This document shows, piece after piece, positions 23,847 to 36,925 of a stretch of DNA of 64,000 nucleotides (position 1 is the first letter of the stretch; every line of letters starts with the position of its first letter). The notes below the pieces were generated by a model, which was given only the letters and a program-made list of their open reading frames with translations, was not told the origin of the DNA and did no database searches. The stretch is from Terfezia claveryi (lineage: Eukaryota; Ascomycota; Pezizomycetes; Pezizales; Pezizaceae), in assembly GCA_015179025.1 (NCBI GenBank), contig WHUX01000049.1:279726-343725 (forward strand), in the 5' to 3' direction. Both the position numbers and the translations under genes were made by a program.

Positions 23847-24524
23847 GGTTTGGAGGTTCTGTAGCGTGATATATGGCCTAGAGGTACCTCAAGTAGAGTC
23901 GGGAGGGGGTTCCCATGTGTCGTCCGCCAACGCAGCGCTGGGATTTGGGGTTTCACTGTGTAACTTTCTGTAGGTTCGTTGTGGCTTACGAATATCAAAA
24001 CATTCAGTATGGTGCATCAGATTGGTGGCTAGGATGATTGATTGAGGCCGGATTGTGCGTGCTACGTGATCCATGTAGTAGAAATTATTAGGTATCTATC
24101 ACATAATCAAAGTGGGTTCAAAGCTCCGAACCCAAATGGAGATCCACTACAGTAAACCACAAGTACCCACATAACCTCTCTTAAGCCAGTCTCCACAGGA
24201 GGGTGTAGTCTCCCCCTCTAATGGCACCAAATGAGGACGCGACAAATACTCAGAGTCAGGAGAAGCCATATAACGTCGAAGTAGCAGTCGTTACTGTTTT
24301 AGGCATTTAACTAATTGGGAAATACAAATGATTACACCGCCATTCCTCCCTGCAAATAAAGTACTCTCCAAGTAACTTCCATAGATCATCTAACTTATCT
24401 ATTGAGACTTGTATCCGCCTATTCCTAGACTTATATGTACACTCATTGTGCTAGCTAGGGTACTTAGCTCCAAGCATAAAGGTTTTTTTAATTCAAGCAC
24501 TGCGATTATCGTATCTAGTGATCA
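23847..24524. other. Intergenic region between p47 and SPO11
   Basis: 678 bp with no credible gene. A GGGTTC / GAACCC inverted repeat (about 24114-24133) is the only structure seen; it does not fold as a tRNA. Confidence 0.6.
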
Positions 24525-26533
24525 ATGGATCCATTCACGGAGGAACTTGATCTATCCTTTTTGCTCGATGAAGAGCCAGCATTGAATGAGCACACGGCAG
24601 GAGGTGACAGTAATGAAATCGACCTTTTCAGCTGGTGGGATGAAGTAGGTGGAGACGTATCTACAAGCCAGCAAAGCAGTTCGTCAACATCAACTTCTCA
24701 TCAAACCTTGGTTCCTGAGGTAGATGAATTTCCATGGTTCGAGGATGGTGATGATATCGATATATTCTCCATGGACTTTGATTATTCGAAACCAGCAACG
24801 TCGGATCAGGGAGCGGGGGTTAGTGCGATGCCGAGCGTGCAGCAAAACAAAATTCCCGCTGGAGCTCAAAAGTCAGTAAGGCGGGTGCTGGGGTCTCAAA
24901 GTGATAGTCGTCGAAAGCAATTTATCTTTGAGTTTGAAGAAATCACTGAGAAAGATGGGTTAGTATGATACCCAGTGTGATATCTTTTGCAATTGGCCTC
25001 TGTTATGAGATGACTATATATATAAATGGAGTACTGATACCCTTTGCTACAGTGATTGGGTTCGAAAGCACATTGAGGAGATCTTTAGTGGTTTGGTGGA
25101 TATTTTGGCCGCGGAAAAACAAGATAAGGAATTCGCGGTAAAATTGAAGATTCGAAATTCGAGGGCTTGCCAGAGGTTGGTGATCTTACTGTTATTTGTA
25201 TATGAGTGCTGATATATATATTCCATCCATACATAGATTCGATCCTCTGACAAAATCCATCAGAAGTACCACTCAATGTTCTACCCGATTTGTAACCTTT
25301 CCCGGCCGCTCTCAAGAACAGTCTTGGAGATTTGGTACTCAACCATGTGAACATTATATTAGTGTGATATCAACTGATTAACTTGGTTAGCTGTGCTCAT
25401 TCGAGTACTCGGGCTCATACTGGAAGCCTTGACTGAGAATAGAATTACAACGAAAAGGTACTTCCTCCGTGAGACACTTGTCCAACATCTCGGATATTTT
25501 GACACTAAACTATTCAGAGACATATACTACAAAGATGTCAAGCTTTTCCGGAAGCAGTCCGTCGTCGACACCATCATTGACGATATTGCATACACTTTTG
25601 GGGTTGAGAGAGGAAAGCTTAATGTGGTGGCTGCTGCAAAAGGTCTTGTGTGTGGGCTCATGAAAATATGGTACATGAGCGGAGACATGGTGGAATGCTG
25701 GAACAACCGAGAGGTTACATTGAGACGCCTTTCGCAACCTGGGCAAACTAACGACATATTGTTATCAGGGGATGTTAATTCCAAGTACAAAATTGATAAA
25801 CAGGATTGACATCCTTGATGCGCAATGGGTGCTAGTGATCGAGAAAGAGGTAGATCACTGTGATGCCTCATAATTTTAAATCAACAGTTAAGAAAATTTG
25901 CGGCGCGGTACTAATATGCGGTGTGGTTATATAGGCTACATTTCGTGCACTGTCAACTAACAAATTCTGGAATACCTGTACTGCCGGAAAGGGAATACTC
26001 ATTACCGTATGAGGTCACTCTACTTTAATAGTGGGTGAAACTAGCTTGTTAACTCTTATTAGGGGAAGGGGTATCCCGACATCTCTACTCGCGAATTCTT
26101 ACGTCTATTGTCAAATGCTATACAACTTTCGGCTAGCTCCATGTGTTCGCCTGAAAGCCAGGGCCGCAATCCAAGAATCTATGCGGTAGTGGATCACGAC
26201 CCACACGGGCTTAATATTCTATCGGTCTACAAGTTTGGAAGTGTTTCTCTTGCACATGAAAATCACAGATTGGTAGTCGGCGATGTGGAGCTTCTCGGTA
26301 TCAAGAACCAGGACTTGGAATGCATTCAAAACAATGAGCATAGAATATTATCCTTGACTAGTTCCGATCGGAGGAAAGCCGTACAGTTACTTGAGAAGGC
26401 CTATATCTGGTCACAAGATGAATGGCGGAGTGAACTACAAAGAATGTTGTTCATGAATGTGAAAGCTGAAATTCAGGCTATGGATCTGGAATCCTACCTC
26501 AATCGAAAACTAGAAGATGCGCACTCAGGGTAA
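24525..26533 (+). CDS. SPO11: Spo11 meiotic double-strand-break transesterase
   Basis: Topoisomerase VI-A-like protein that makes the DNA breaks starting meiotic recombination. Seven exons (24525-24958, 25053-25175, 25237-25334, 25391-25713, 25769-25849, 25935-26006, 26063-26533) encode 533 residues with all phases closing. The active-site tyrosine is in FRDIYYKDVKLF (Y264/Y265). This is followed by the family block VDTIIDDIAYTFGVERGKLN and AAAKGLVCG. The Toprim metal site is seen as WVLVIEKEATF (residues 346-356) and the acidic DHDPHGLNI. An acidic N-terminal extension of about 140 residues (DEEPALN, FSWWDEVGG) is not part of the catalytic fold. The gene looks intact, implying a sexual cycle. 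Exon 5 acceptor/donor choices follow the family alignment. Confidence 0.94.
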
Positions 26534-29355
26534 TGTTGAGAGTTGCTACAGAATGCTCAGGTTAGGCTCAAAGTTTGATGATCCCTAATCTCCATATGCA
26601 TAAAGTTTGTTATCAGCAGGTAGATTTTTATACAAACATGGGCAGCTGATCAGCCAGGGAAAGCATCCGTCCAAACTCAAAAATACAGGCCCAACAACGT
26701 AAGCTCGGTCTGGCGAAAATTACCAGTACCTCAAATCATTGCTCTTAATCTATCCGCCAACTCCAACTCGAATCTCCCTTTGGCACATAGCTCTTCCCAT
26801 TTCCCCTTCATCCCTATCTTTATCTACAAAACTATGTTCAAACGCCCTCGACGCAGATTTTGCACACCAGATCAAATTCCCCGCCGTAATCACAGAGAGC
26901 AAATGTCATAATCTTGTGTCCTATGACTAATCTGTATCAATATGGCTCGGGAAGATGTGTGCTACTTCAAATCGTACGGAGCAATCATGTTCAACTTCCC
27001 ATATATTCCTTCACAAAAACTATCATCCCGCCTCCCGACTCGTTGTGTGAGTTACTTCGATGTACACATGGCTCGTTAGTCACCTGAATAATTTTTTTTA
27101 AAGAAGAACATATACTCCAACCTCCAGATACTCGATGCGCAATGTTGTATCGGGTAGCCCGCAGGATCTTTAGCATAAGAACGTTGGCTCTCGAGATCAA
27201 AACCTTTTTTGAATGAGTCCTCCCAGTGAGGAGGAGACCAGTCCCCGGGGTCCTAAAAAGGAAGATACTGAAATTCTTTGAGCTATTGGAGACATTACCG
27301 TGGTGGTTGAGGTTAGGGGGACAAGGGTGATGAGGGGGCTTTTTCTTTTTTTTTAATTTTTTTAAAAAAATGTAGTCCTCGTAGATGAGAGGCAAAGATG
27401 AGGATTTGGTTGATTCAATGTTAGTGTCCCTCGTTGAGGTTCTCCGATTTTATCATTTTTCATGCTCCTCCTTCAACGCTGATTTGACATGGATATGATC
27501 CCGCCAATAGGTACCCCGACCTCAGCGCTTCAAGTAAAACTAATGAGCCTAATGGCCTTTATATACAGTAATTGTTTCCATATCGTAGCTTAGAATCCCT
27601 CATGCTTTATGATATCCCTGATCACGATTTGTGGCTGGAGTTGCTGCAACAGGGGTGATTCATAGAGCAGTGCCCAAGTAGTCACTACTGTACCTACCTA
27701 TGTAGGGGCCTAACTGCACTTTTAGGAGAGAAAGGTTCCCAACCCTGCATATCCCGTACCACTCTCGATAATAGCCTGACCCTCATCTCGATATTACCTT
27801 GTTGAATAGAAATTGTGGATGGTGAATTCAGGTTAAGTTCAGGGTAATATTAATGTGTGTTTGAAGAGTCCAAGAGATATGGCATACCTATCTTGACAAA
27901 ATGTTGGTTGTATCGGCAGCAGCCCTAATGAAGCCTAGGAGAACAGGTGGCACCGGAAGGTTGCAAGGACATGTAACTACTTAGTGTATGCACAAGAGTC
28001 TTCCACCTGCCTATTTGGGGTTAGCAAGACATGCGGGGGGAGGGGTTGTTATGCATGCATAATCCTAGTGTATGCAGAGGCCTTAGGTAGCATAGCATCT
28101 CTGGCCCAAATAGGCAAGTGGAAGTGCTAACCAGCTGCAAGTGGAAAAGGCCTTTTTGTTAGACTACTGGTACTGTAGATATCGTCGGCGTAGAAAAGAG
28201 ACCACGACAGCACGGAAAACAGAACAAGGCGATGCAGCTGGCGCATGATCATCATCTGATGATAGTCACTCACGCAGTGTGAGAGTGTTAGGTAGAGTGG
28301 CAATATCAAAACAAACTAGACTAAAGGAAACAAGGCCGGCGGTGGAGTGAGGCTGCGGAAACGCTTTCACCAAGGTTGCAAATAAACAAGCAGGGATGGT
28401 AGCGAAATGAAATGAAGGAGAAACAGGATACGCAATTTTAGCACTGTACATACGGCAATCAACCTGCCTGCAAGAGGCTAGGAAACGTTCAGATGTTTCA
28501 TCAAAAAGGCGGATTTTCAGTGTTGACATGATGATAACATTCCGTCACTCACCCGTACACTAGGTAAACAACTGATGGGCGCGGCTAACACCCGGTCCTA
28601 ATTTCTGTCCCCTGACGAGGCCTCTCGATATATCGGGGATCTCAGCTTCGGTGCTTCCCAGAAAGCTGGACGCCTGCACTGCACACGCCCGCACGCCCGA
28701 CCTGTCCCCCGCTCTCCTCTCCCCCCCACACACCCTCAGTCGAGGGTACATAATATTAATCTCCAAGGATATCTCAGCTTCATCCAATTGTTAGGTACTG
28801 TAATTACCTGTAAGATCCAAAGCCGTCAGTCAGTCAGGTCTGGGGAGCCCACATCCTCAATCGCAGATCGCCTCACATCTCGTTTTTTTTCCCGACGACC
28901 TTCTCTAATTTTCGGCGCGTCGGGTTCCCTGGGTTCCCTGCCACCCTCTCCTGCACACACTCGAGTTGCTGGTTCACCTCCACTGCCTCCCAGCAGTACG
29001 ACCGTCCAGCCAGTTAAATACTGCCGACCTGCCCTACCGCATCGCGCGGTGCTTCACTTGTCGTCCTCGCAGCAAAGTTGCATTGCATTGGCCTAACGCA
29101 CAGAATTCGGCAGCAGTTGCTCTCGAGCTGCTAGTCAATCTACTTCACACCGCATTGCCTGGCTAGCAGCTTTCACCTTGCATTTCGCAAGTGTTAAAAG
29201 TCCAAAACCCCCCGGCTTCTACTTTCCAGAATCATCCCATAGTCGTCAAGCTGGCACCAACACGGAGGTCCCTTCTTCCCCGCCGCAAAGGGAACAAAAG
29301 CGACAGCGAAGAGGAAGACCATACGCCAACAATTTCCCTTGGTATCAACCGCACA
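26534..29355. other. Long intergenic region between SPO11 and the kinase gene
   Basis: 2.8 kb with no convincing gene on either strand. It contains T-runs (27081-27090, 27338-27360), short direct copies of TAGTGTATGCA (27982, 28067) and an inverted repeat (28000-28124). The last 700 bp, from about 28670, is pyrimidine-rich and probably carries the promoter and 5' leader of the kinase gene. Confidence 0.55.
28000..28124. repeat. Short imperfect inverted repeat
   Basis: CTTCCACCTGCCTATTTGGG at 28000-28019 is matched in reverse complement by 28105-28124 with one mismatch. A direct repeat of TAGTGTATGCA lies just outside and inside it. It could be a degraded small foldback insertion. Confidence 0.5.
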
Positions 29356-31900
29356 ATGCCGTCCTCACCGATAGAGGCTGTGGCTGACAAGTTTCAAGTC
29401 CTGGAAGAAATTGGATGTGAGGAGCACTTTTGCCTGCCACGCCATTTGGACCCCACACACTATATAAGCATGTTCTAACGATATGGCTGGCACACTACAG
29501 GTGGTAGTTTTGGGGTCGTTTATAAGGCAATCGAGAGGGAAACGGGGAAAGTTGTGGCCATCAAGCATGTACGGCTTCCTTTGAGACTTGAACAAAAGTT
29601 AAGGGGAAACTAACGATCGAACCTTGCCATTAAGATCGACCTAGAAGCTAGTGAGGACGATATTGTCGAGATTCAGCAAGAGATTTCTGTTCTGGGTACT
29701 TGCGCGAGTCCACATGTCACAAAATACTATGGTAGCTTTGTTAAGGGGTACAAGCTGTGGATAAGTCAGTGTCTGCTTGGACCTTGTATCATTGGATTAG
29801 GGACTGCGACTGACAATTGAAAAGTAATGGAATATCTTGGTGGAGGGTCAGGTGTCGACTTGGTAGGTTCAATTCAATTATATCCATCGTACTTTATGCT
29901 GATCTCTACTGCAGTTGAAACCAGGTTCGTTTTCGGAAACCCACATTGCAGCAGTATGCAAGGAGATTCTCCTGGGGTTGGATTATCTGCATAGCGAAGG
30001 CAAAATACATCGAGATATTAAAGGTATCATTGGATACTGTGATCCATGTCAGTTGCATGAACGCTAATGGAAACAACTCAGCTGCAAATATCCTCTTCTC
30101 TTCGCAGGGAGCCGTGAAGCTTGCAGATTTCGGTGTTGCGACACAATTGTCGCACATGAAGTCTACACGAAATACTTTTGTTGGCACACCGTTTTGGATG
30201 GCCCCAGAAGTCATTCAGCAGTCAGGATATGGATTCAAGGCAGACATTTGGTCATTGGGGATTACGGCTATGGAGTTTGCCAATGGCGAGCCTCCACATG
30301 CCACCATACATCCAATGAAAGTACTCTTTATGATTCCGAAAGAGCCCGCGCCACGTTTGACAGGACCCAATTTTAGCCCAGCATTCAAAGACTTTGTCGC
30401 CCAATGTTTAACGAAGGATCCTCTAAAGAGGCCAAGTGCGCGGGAATTGCTGAAACACAAGTTCATCAGGTCCGCACCAAAGTTTGAAGCTATTCAGGAG
30501 CTCATTGAACGAAAAGAGCAATGGGGGGCTAGCAGCAAAGCAGGATGCAAGAGCGAGGATATCAAACTTTATCAAGAAACCGTCAAAGCTGCAACGAAAA
30601 TAGATCGCAAGCATGAGGAATCGGACGATGAAGAATCTGGGTGGATATTCGAGACGATGAAACAAAGGGAGACGTTGGTGCGTAAACCACCATGTGAGGA
30701 GCTACGAACCATTGCACGCAAGAGCAGCCCCTCGCAGCAGGAGACAGCCTTGAAGACAGTAAACTTGAATAAGGAGCAGCGCTCAGAAAGGCGGAAGCGG
30801 GCACCAAGTGGAACACGGATAGTGAGTGGCACGATGATCAGAACGAAAACACCACCTAGCAGGATACATACACCGCCCAGCAGGACGAGAACTCCACAAA
30901 GTAAACCTTCTACACCAAGGCCTAGGTCTAATGGTCCAACCTTGATTACACCTGAGATGGTTTTTGGTAAAGAGTAAGTCCCCTTAAGCAGCATCTGACC
31001 TGAACATTTTACTAAGCGTTTTATGACAGTGGTGTTCGTGCCTTTTCAGGAGAACTGGATTGCCCTTCCCCAGCAAGCCGTATGAAAAAAGATTCCGGTG
31101 TAGGTCTGTTATTTGGAAAGCCTGAGAAACGGGAGTCATACGCAGGCGTATTCCAAAGCGCTATGAACGAGATTCAATCTATTCACCTACTAACCCATGA
31201 CCAAATGGTTCTCGCACAACTGGATAATGCGTGGGCACAAATGGCGCTAATTAGTCCTGAGCTTGAAAATGCTCTTATGGCAAGATTGGCAGAGAAGTTG
31301 CAGCAGCGATCAGGCAGGCCAACACCAGCACCATCCCCACCACCAATGACAAGGGTACCTTTCTCACCTCCAAGGCCGCTCCCAACTCCACCTCCTGCTA
31401 AGTTAGAGAAGATTACTGTTGGCCTACCACCTCCCACGCCACCTGCAGAGGAGTCAGACAAACGCCAGCTCCCAAGACGAGAGGCACCGCGCCGAGCAGC
31501 CTCGGATTCTAGTAACCAGAGCAATGATAGCAAGCCGTCGTTATCGGGCGAGACTGTTGTTAATGGGGGTCTTCCGCCAATACAGATCCCAAGCATCCCG
31601 GGTACTCCACATCACGTGAAATCACCCAAAGAACGAAGGGAGAAGCATAAAAAGAGGAAGTCGTACGTACCCACTGATGTGGACGCATTGCTAGACAAAG
31701 AGAGGGAGAGGGGTAGGGAGAGAGACAGAGAGAAAGATGACCTCAAGCAAGGAAAAGAGAGACGGAAGAGAGACTCTATGCATGAACATTTGACGAGTTA
31801 CACAGAGCAGCTTGAGTCGATGCTATACGGACAGTGGTTGAACAGGCTGGGGTCGAGGTGGCCACTGCAACATGTCGGGGCCGGAGGAGGGGGAAAATAG
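29356..31900 (+). CDS. Ste20-like germinal-centre protein kinase (Sid1/Nak1-POD6 type)
   Basis: Ser/Thr kinase of the GCK group that acts upstream of NDR kinases in septation or polarity networks. Seven exons (29356-29416, 29501-29568, 29635-29764, 29825-29862, 29915-30023, 30082-30973, 31030-31900) encode 722 residues. Kinase motifs are the Gly loop [10 protein letters not shown], the ATP lysine K42 in VAIKH, HRDIK (D133), DFG (D151), [11 protein letters not shown] and [12 protein letters not shown]; all are intact. The GCK hallmark [14 protein letters not shown] precedes [13 protein letters not shown]. The long C-terminal half is basic, Pro/Thr-rich and disordered ([19 protein letters not shown]), then an Arg/Glu-rich stretch ([14 protein letters not shown]). 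Assignment to Nak1/POD6 versus Sid1/SepL is not certain from motifs alone. The extreme C-terminus (GAGGGGK) could continue via an unseen intron. Confidence 0.9.
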
Positions 31901-33282
31901 TGCTACTGATACCAACGCCTTGAGGTTGGTTTGTAACATTTCTGTATCCTATACCTTCTTCTCGCATATTATACCCGGTTTCCTGCTTGGCGCATTTGAG
32001 CGGTTACACTCGAGTTTCTATGTCTGGTCAAGTACCTACAAAAAATGGTTGTGGTTTTGGTCCTGTTTATTCGGGGAGTTTTCCCTTTGTTCGAGTGGCA
32101 CGAATTTCCTTTGTTTGAGATTACGGATAAGATTACCCGTTGGATAAGATTAAAGTAATGGCGATGATGGCACGATAATGGAATGGGAATTAATGCAACA
32201 GCAGGACGGTGAAGATACTAATGAATGTGGGATGGATGGTAGCACAAAAACCTCTGGGCGTTACTCAGAGTCAGGCACGCGGGTGTCGGCGTCAGTGTTA
32301 GTGTTGGGTGTTTTATGATTGGTTTTTTCCTTTACTTTTTTGTGTAATATCTTTTGTATGGTATGTACGATCAATGGGTGGATCCGTTCCGTAGGTAGCG
32401 TAGCTTAAAATAATGAGCAGAGATTTTATGGTAATTAGGTACATAGGTTAGGATGGTTCTCTAGTGATACAAGTTTTGACTCAGATGACCGATTTAGCTG
32501 ACACAACCGTGACACCGCGTTCTGGTGACTGCGAGGACGGTACCGGTAGATAGTTATGCAGGTGCCTACGCCTGCTCAATGCAAAAGGTACTTGTTACCC
32601 TCAACAGCAGCGGTTCGTTCCACGGGGCACTCCCGAGCAAGTACTTCTCAGAAGTATCAAAATACTTGAGTAGTCTCGTTCTGAGGCAGCGAACTGGAGT
32701 GAGAAAAGAAAACATTCTGGGGTTCTGAGCTGTATAGGAGAAAAGCAGCTGATTTCGCGTGTACTTCCTCGGTTGTTTCTATCAAGGATGGGATGGCGGA
32801 ACGCGCCATCTTACGTGATGCGCGTGGAAGCAGCCCCTGCCAATCTGCAAGAATGACGCGACGCTAAATAGCGTCATTAGCGTTCACTTCTCATTTGTTT
32901 ACAGCAAGGGTTTTTTTTGGAGGGTGGTTCTTGTGAAACGCTTTGATTGTAGCACAAACAAAAAAACAAAATTTGATGTCAGACGGGAGGGATCTACCTA
33001 CTCTAAACCATGCAGCTGCAGCTACAGAAGCCGTCTCAAGGCGACTGGTCAAATTATGAATCATGTAAATTTCTCAATGGAATGGGTAACAGTACCTAGT
33101 ATGTATGTCTTCCCAGTCACGAAAACACGGGGATGTGCTACCCCATAAATTATAGTGAGGAAATTTAAATTCGAAGTTTAGGGTTCGGTTAGTAAGAGTC
33201 AAGAGTCTTTGTTCATAATAAATGATGATATAACATTGCTTGTAGATGAGGAAAGGCATCCGCGGGCAGTTGATACCCGACT
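31901..33282. other. Intergenic region between kinase and ligase genes
   Basis: 1.4 kb of sequence with no supportable gene. It contains GTACTT/AAGTAC-rich stretches around 32580-32670 and a T-run near 32910. Presumed kinase 3' end and ligase promoter. Confidence 0.6.
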
Positions 33283-36200
33283 ATGCCTTTCCCCTACATG
33301 CACGTCGTTTCTCTTCTGAATCCACTCTCCGACATAGCAACCAAGAAACCGCCCCCTAAACCCGCTGTCCTAAAGGCAAGATTCTCGGCTCTCATCACCT
33401 CTTGGTTTAACCACCACCGCCCGCTCTTCACAGCAACCAAACTCGAGCCTATCGCCCTCTTTTCGCTTCTCTTCCCTGAGTTAAGGGCAGATAGGGTATA
33501 TAATCTCCGGGAAGATGGCCTGGTGAGGGTCATTGCCCGGTGTCTTGGTTTGGGTGTCACCAGGCAACAGCAATTAAGCAATTGGAGAAGAGATGCGGAT
33601 GGTGACTTGGGAAAGATGGTTGGGCGGGTCATGCGAGCTGCTGAGAACTCTCCTCCACGCCCAGGGGAAGAGGTCACAGTGGAGGAAATTGAAAAAGCAT
33701 TGGAAGAACTTGCCTCCCGTTCTATATTCTCCTCTCAGAGCAAACAGACTCCAGCTGGTGCTGTCACCAAGGGGGCTCATGAGATTCTCACCCCTCTCTT
33801 CCGAAGGATGAGCTCAAGTGAGGGTATGTGGCTCACGAGAGCGATTCTGAAGAGCTATTTACCTGTTGTGATACCGGAGAAGGCGACGATGTATGCTTAC
33901 CATTTTCTGCTGCCAAAATTGTGGGGAGTGCAGAGTGATTTGAGGAAGTGTCTGGAGGTATTGGGGGGCCCAGTTTTTAGAACTTTTCCGCCGGTGCCGG
34001 AGAAGAAGAATATTAGGGAGTTGTTGAAGGGAGCGAGTAGGCTGGTAAAGCCGGCAGTGGGGGTGATGGTGGGGAGGGTGGAGTTTTTAAAGGCTAGGGT
34101 GAGTTAGAAGAGAGTTGGGAGACTTTTTTATGGGGTTGTTGCTGATGATTTATTGGGTGATAGAGTTGTAAGAATGTGGTTGCTTTGGCGGATGGGCAGA
34201 GAATGTCTATGGAAAGGAAGTACGATGGAGGTATGTGTGAGTGCCTATATGCCGAGCAACCCACAATAATCTACTTAAAGTAGCACAAGGAGCGGAAAAC
34301 TCAAGTTGTGAGGTGCTATGCAGAGTATTGTCAGATACATATCGATCTATCTAAGGGGAAGGATTGGATTAAGATATTTAGCAAAAGTGGGCGTGATTCA
34401 ACCCAGGACCGGGCGAGGATACACGGGCACGTCTCATTTCAAATCATCTGAGGCCTAGCTAATTCAGGGTAATTTTGATTTAGAACAGTTCGAGAAGCTT
34501 TGCGAATTCTAAAGCCAGAAGAAAGAGGAATCAAACAGAACTGTATATTGGAAGGGGAGATGGTTGTATATTGTGAGAAGGTGTGTGATATATCGATGAT
34601 TTTCTAATAACAGTGGGATAACCACTAACATGCATCTTGGCTTCCTACAGGAAAAGCGGATACTTGAATTCTACCATCTTCGCTCGCACATCAGCAGATC
34701 AGGAGTCTACATTGGCACCTCGGCAGACGAACGTCCAGACTTTAAGAACCAACACCTTATGCTAATCCTCTTCGATGTCCTTCTACTCGATTCTCAACCC
34801 TACCTCTCGTACTCCTATGATCGCCGCATTACTACTCTGTCAACCCTCATACAACCTCGTCCAGGATACATCGGCCTCGCATCCCGCTTTGAGATCAACT
34901 TTTCAAACCCCATTGCCCTTGACATTCTCCGGGAACAGTTTGCCCACGGGATCACGCAGCGGTGGGAGGGATTTGTGCTTAAACCGTGTGAAGGTCCTTA
35001 CTTAGATTTTGGTGGAGAACGGAGGAGTGCGTGGATTAAGCTGAAGAAGGATTATATCAGAGGCATGGGGGATACGGCAGATTTTGCTGTGGTGGGTGCG
35101 GGGTTTGAGGCACAGAGAGGGAGGGAAAGGGCGATTGGGGGCTGGGGGTTCACGACGTACTTTGTGGGGGTGTTAAGGAACAAGGAGGGCGTAGTGAGAT
35201 TTGTAAGTGTATTACTAGGGGGTGTGGATATATATACTGACGGCTAGGCAGGGATCGAGGCCGGCGTATCAGGCTGTGTTTCACATAAGCTATTGTATTT
35301 CGAAGCCAGACCTGGAACATTTGAAAAATTTGGCGTATTTCAGAGCAAAGGAGTATAAAGTAGGTGTTTTCGTCCGCTTTTCAACTCCCCTCTCTCTTTT
35401 CCATCTATATAATATGGCATATTGACATCTCTCTTACAAACAGAAAGGTACTCACCCCGAAGAATACGACCTAGAAGTAGCCCCAAATCTGCCCCCCATA
35501 GACGTCTATTTCATTACTCCTCTTGTCTTTGAAGTAATGGGCGGTGGCTTTGATCGGCCGTCCAATTGCGACTATTACATCTTAAGGTGGCCACGTGTCG
35601 TCAAGATCCATTGGGACAGAGATTGGCGGGATGCTGTAGGCTTTGACGAGCTACAGGAACTAGCAGAAGAAGCAATCAGGATGCCTAAAGGAAGGACAAC
35701 AGCGGTGCTGGAAGAGGAAGAAGAGCGAAGGTGGGTGAAGAGATTAGAGCAAGGCGACCAAGGGGGAAAGAGGAAACAGAGAGACGAAGATGCAAGTCCT
35801 GGGAGGCAAGCGTCACATGCAACAGCACCGATGGAGGATGTGGGAGGGGGAAAGAGAAGATTGATAAACAGGGTGGTGTCGGAGGGGGATGATTCTCAGC
35901 CGCAGTCGCAGTCACAGGATTCGGAGATGGAAACCCCACCTAGATCTCAACAGCGAGAGTCTTCGTGGTCCCCTGCATCTTCACCTTCTCAGCAGCCTCA
36001 GGAGCAGTCACGAGAGCAGCAGCCGCAGGGGCTATTATCTTCACCGCAACCCCCGCCACAGGCACCGCGATATACACAGCAAGCAGGGAAACCCCTTCCA
36101 TCACCACCAACATCATCAGCACCAGTACCAGCACCCCCACCGACACCATCAGCCGCACAGGTCCCTGCCCCATCCATCATGACCATCCTGTCATCTTTAC

Positions 36201-36925
36201 CCTTTCCCACTCCCCTCCTATCCTCTCCTGCCCGTCCCCCCCTCCATCCTCTTCCCACGCCCTCAGTCATTAACGCTCTCCCTCCTCCACCTGCAGCGCA
36301 TCCCCCCTGCCCCTCCCCCCTCCACAATGCAACAATCTTCCTTATTCCCTCTGTCCACGCCCAATCCCGTCTCTCTCCCCTGCTAGCCCTTCACAAGCCA
36401 AAAGCAGTATACTTTTGGACCCACCTGCCTTCTATTTATGCAGCTACGCAGGCTGAGTTATTTTCTTCACCAGAATCAAGCCAATTAGCAAGCATCACTT
36501 CCTCAACTTCGCCATCAGGGAATGGTGCAACCGCTATGACACTGCCTATTGAAAGTAATGTTATTGCTGCTGATGGCGGTGTTGTAGATGGTAATGGAAC
36601 TGGTGCAGGCATGGGTAAAATTATACTCTTAATCGACTCTCGCACCCCAGGGACCTCGAAAAAGATAATTGCGGAAATTCTAGAGAAGGCAGGTCTAGAG
36701 CCGGGAGCGGCGGGGATAGATTGTTATGATTGGAGGGTGGTAGGACATTCGGACTGGAAAGGGGAGAGGAGATTAGATCTTTTAGATAAGGGTAAGGAGG
36801 GGGAGAATGTTGATGCAAGTGGTGATGGGAATGGAAATAGAGTTGCAGAGAAGGGTGGGAGTGGGAGTGGGAGTGGGAGAAGAAGAAAGGTGGATTGGGA
36901 TTTGTTTTATATGGTTAGTGTGTAG
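33283..36925 (+). CDS. ATP-dependent DNA ligase (DNA ligase IV-like, filamentous-fungal type) with long disordered tail
   Basis: Seven exons (33283-34098, 34164-34230, 34324-34426, 34484-34580, 34651-35202, 35252-35359, 35444-36925) encode 1074 residues. An N-terminal DNA-binding helical domain covers residues 1 to about 270. The adenylation site is KYDG with the nucleophile lysine K291 (ERKYDGEYCQIHIDLSKG). Other motifs are FSKSGRDSTQDR, ILEGEMVVY, LILFDVLLLD, RWEGFVLKPCEG and AWIKLKKDYI, all ligase motifs in order. This is followed by the OB-fold and FEVMGGGFDRP...YYILRWPRVVKIH. The last 350 residues are mostly Gln/Ser/Pro-rich, ending in a block (AVYFWTHLPSIYA..ILLIDSRTPG) that may be a degenerate BRCT-like fold. 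The third intron must use a GC donor (34427-34428). It acts presumably in nuclear DNA repair; its role beside canonical ligase IV is unknown to me. Confidence 0.88.

Noticed and set aside
24114..24133. GGGTTC/GAACCC inverted repeat considered as a tRNA T-arm
   Set aside because: No acceptor stem, anticodon arm or A/B-box pair around it.
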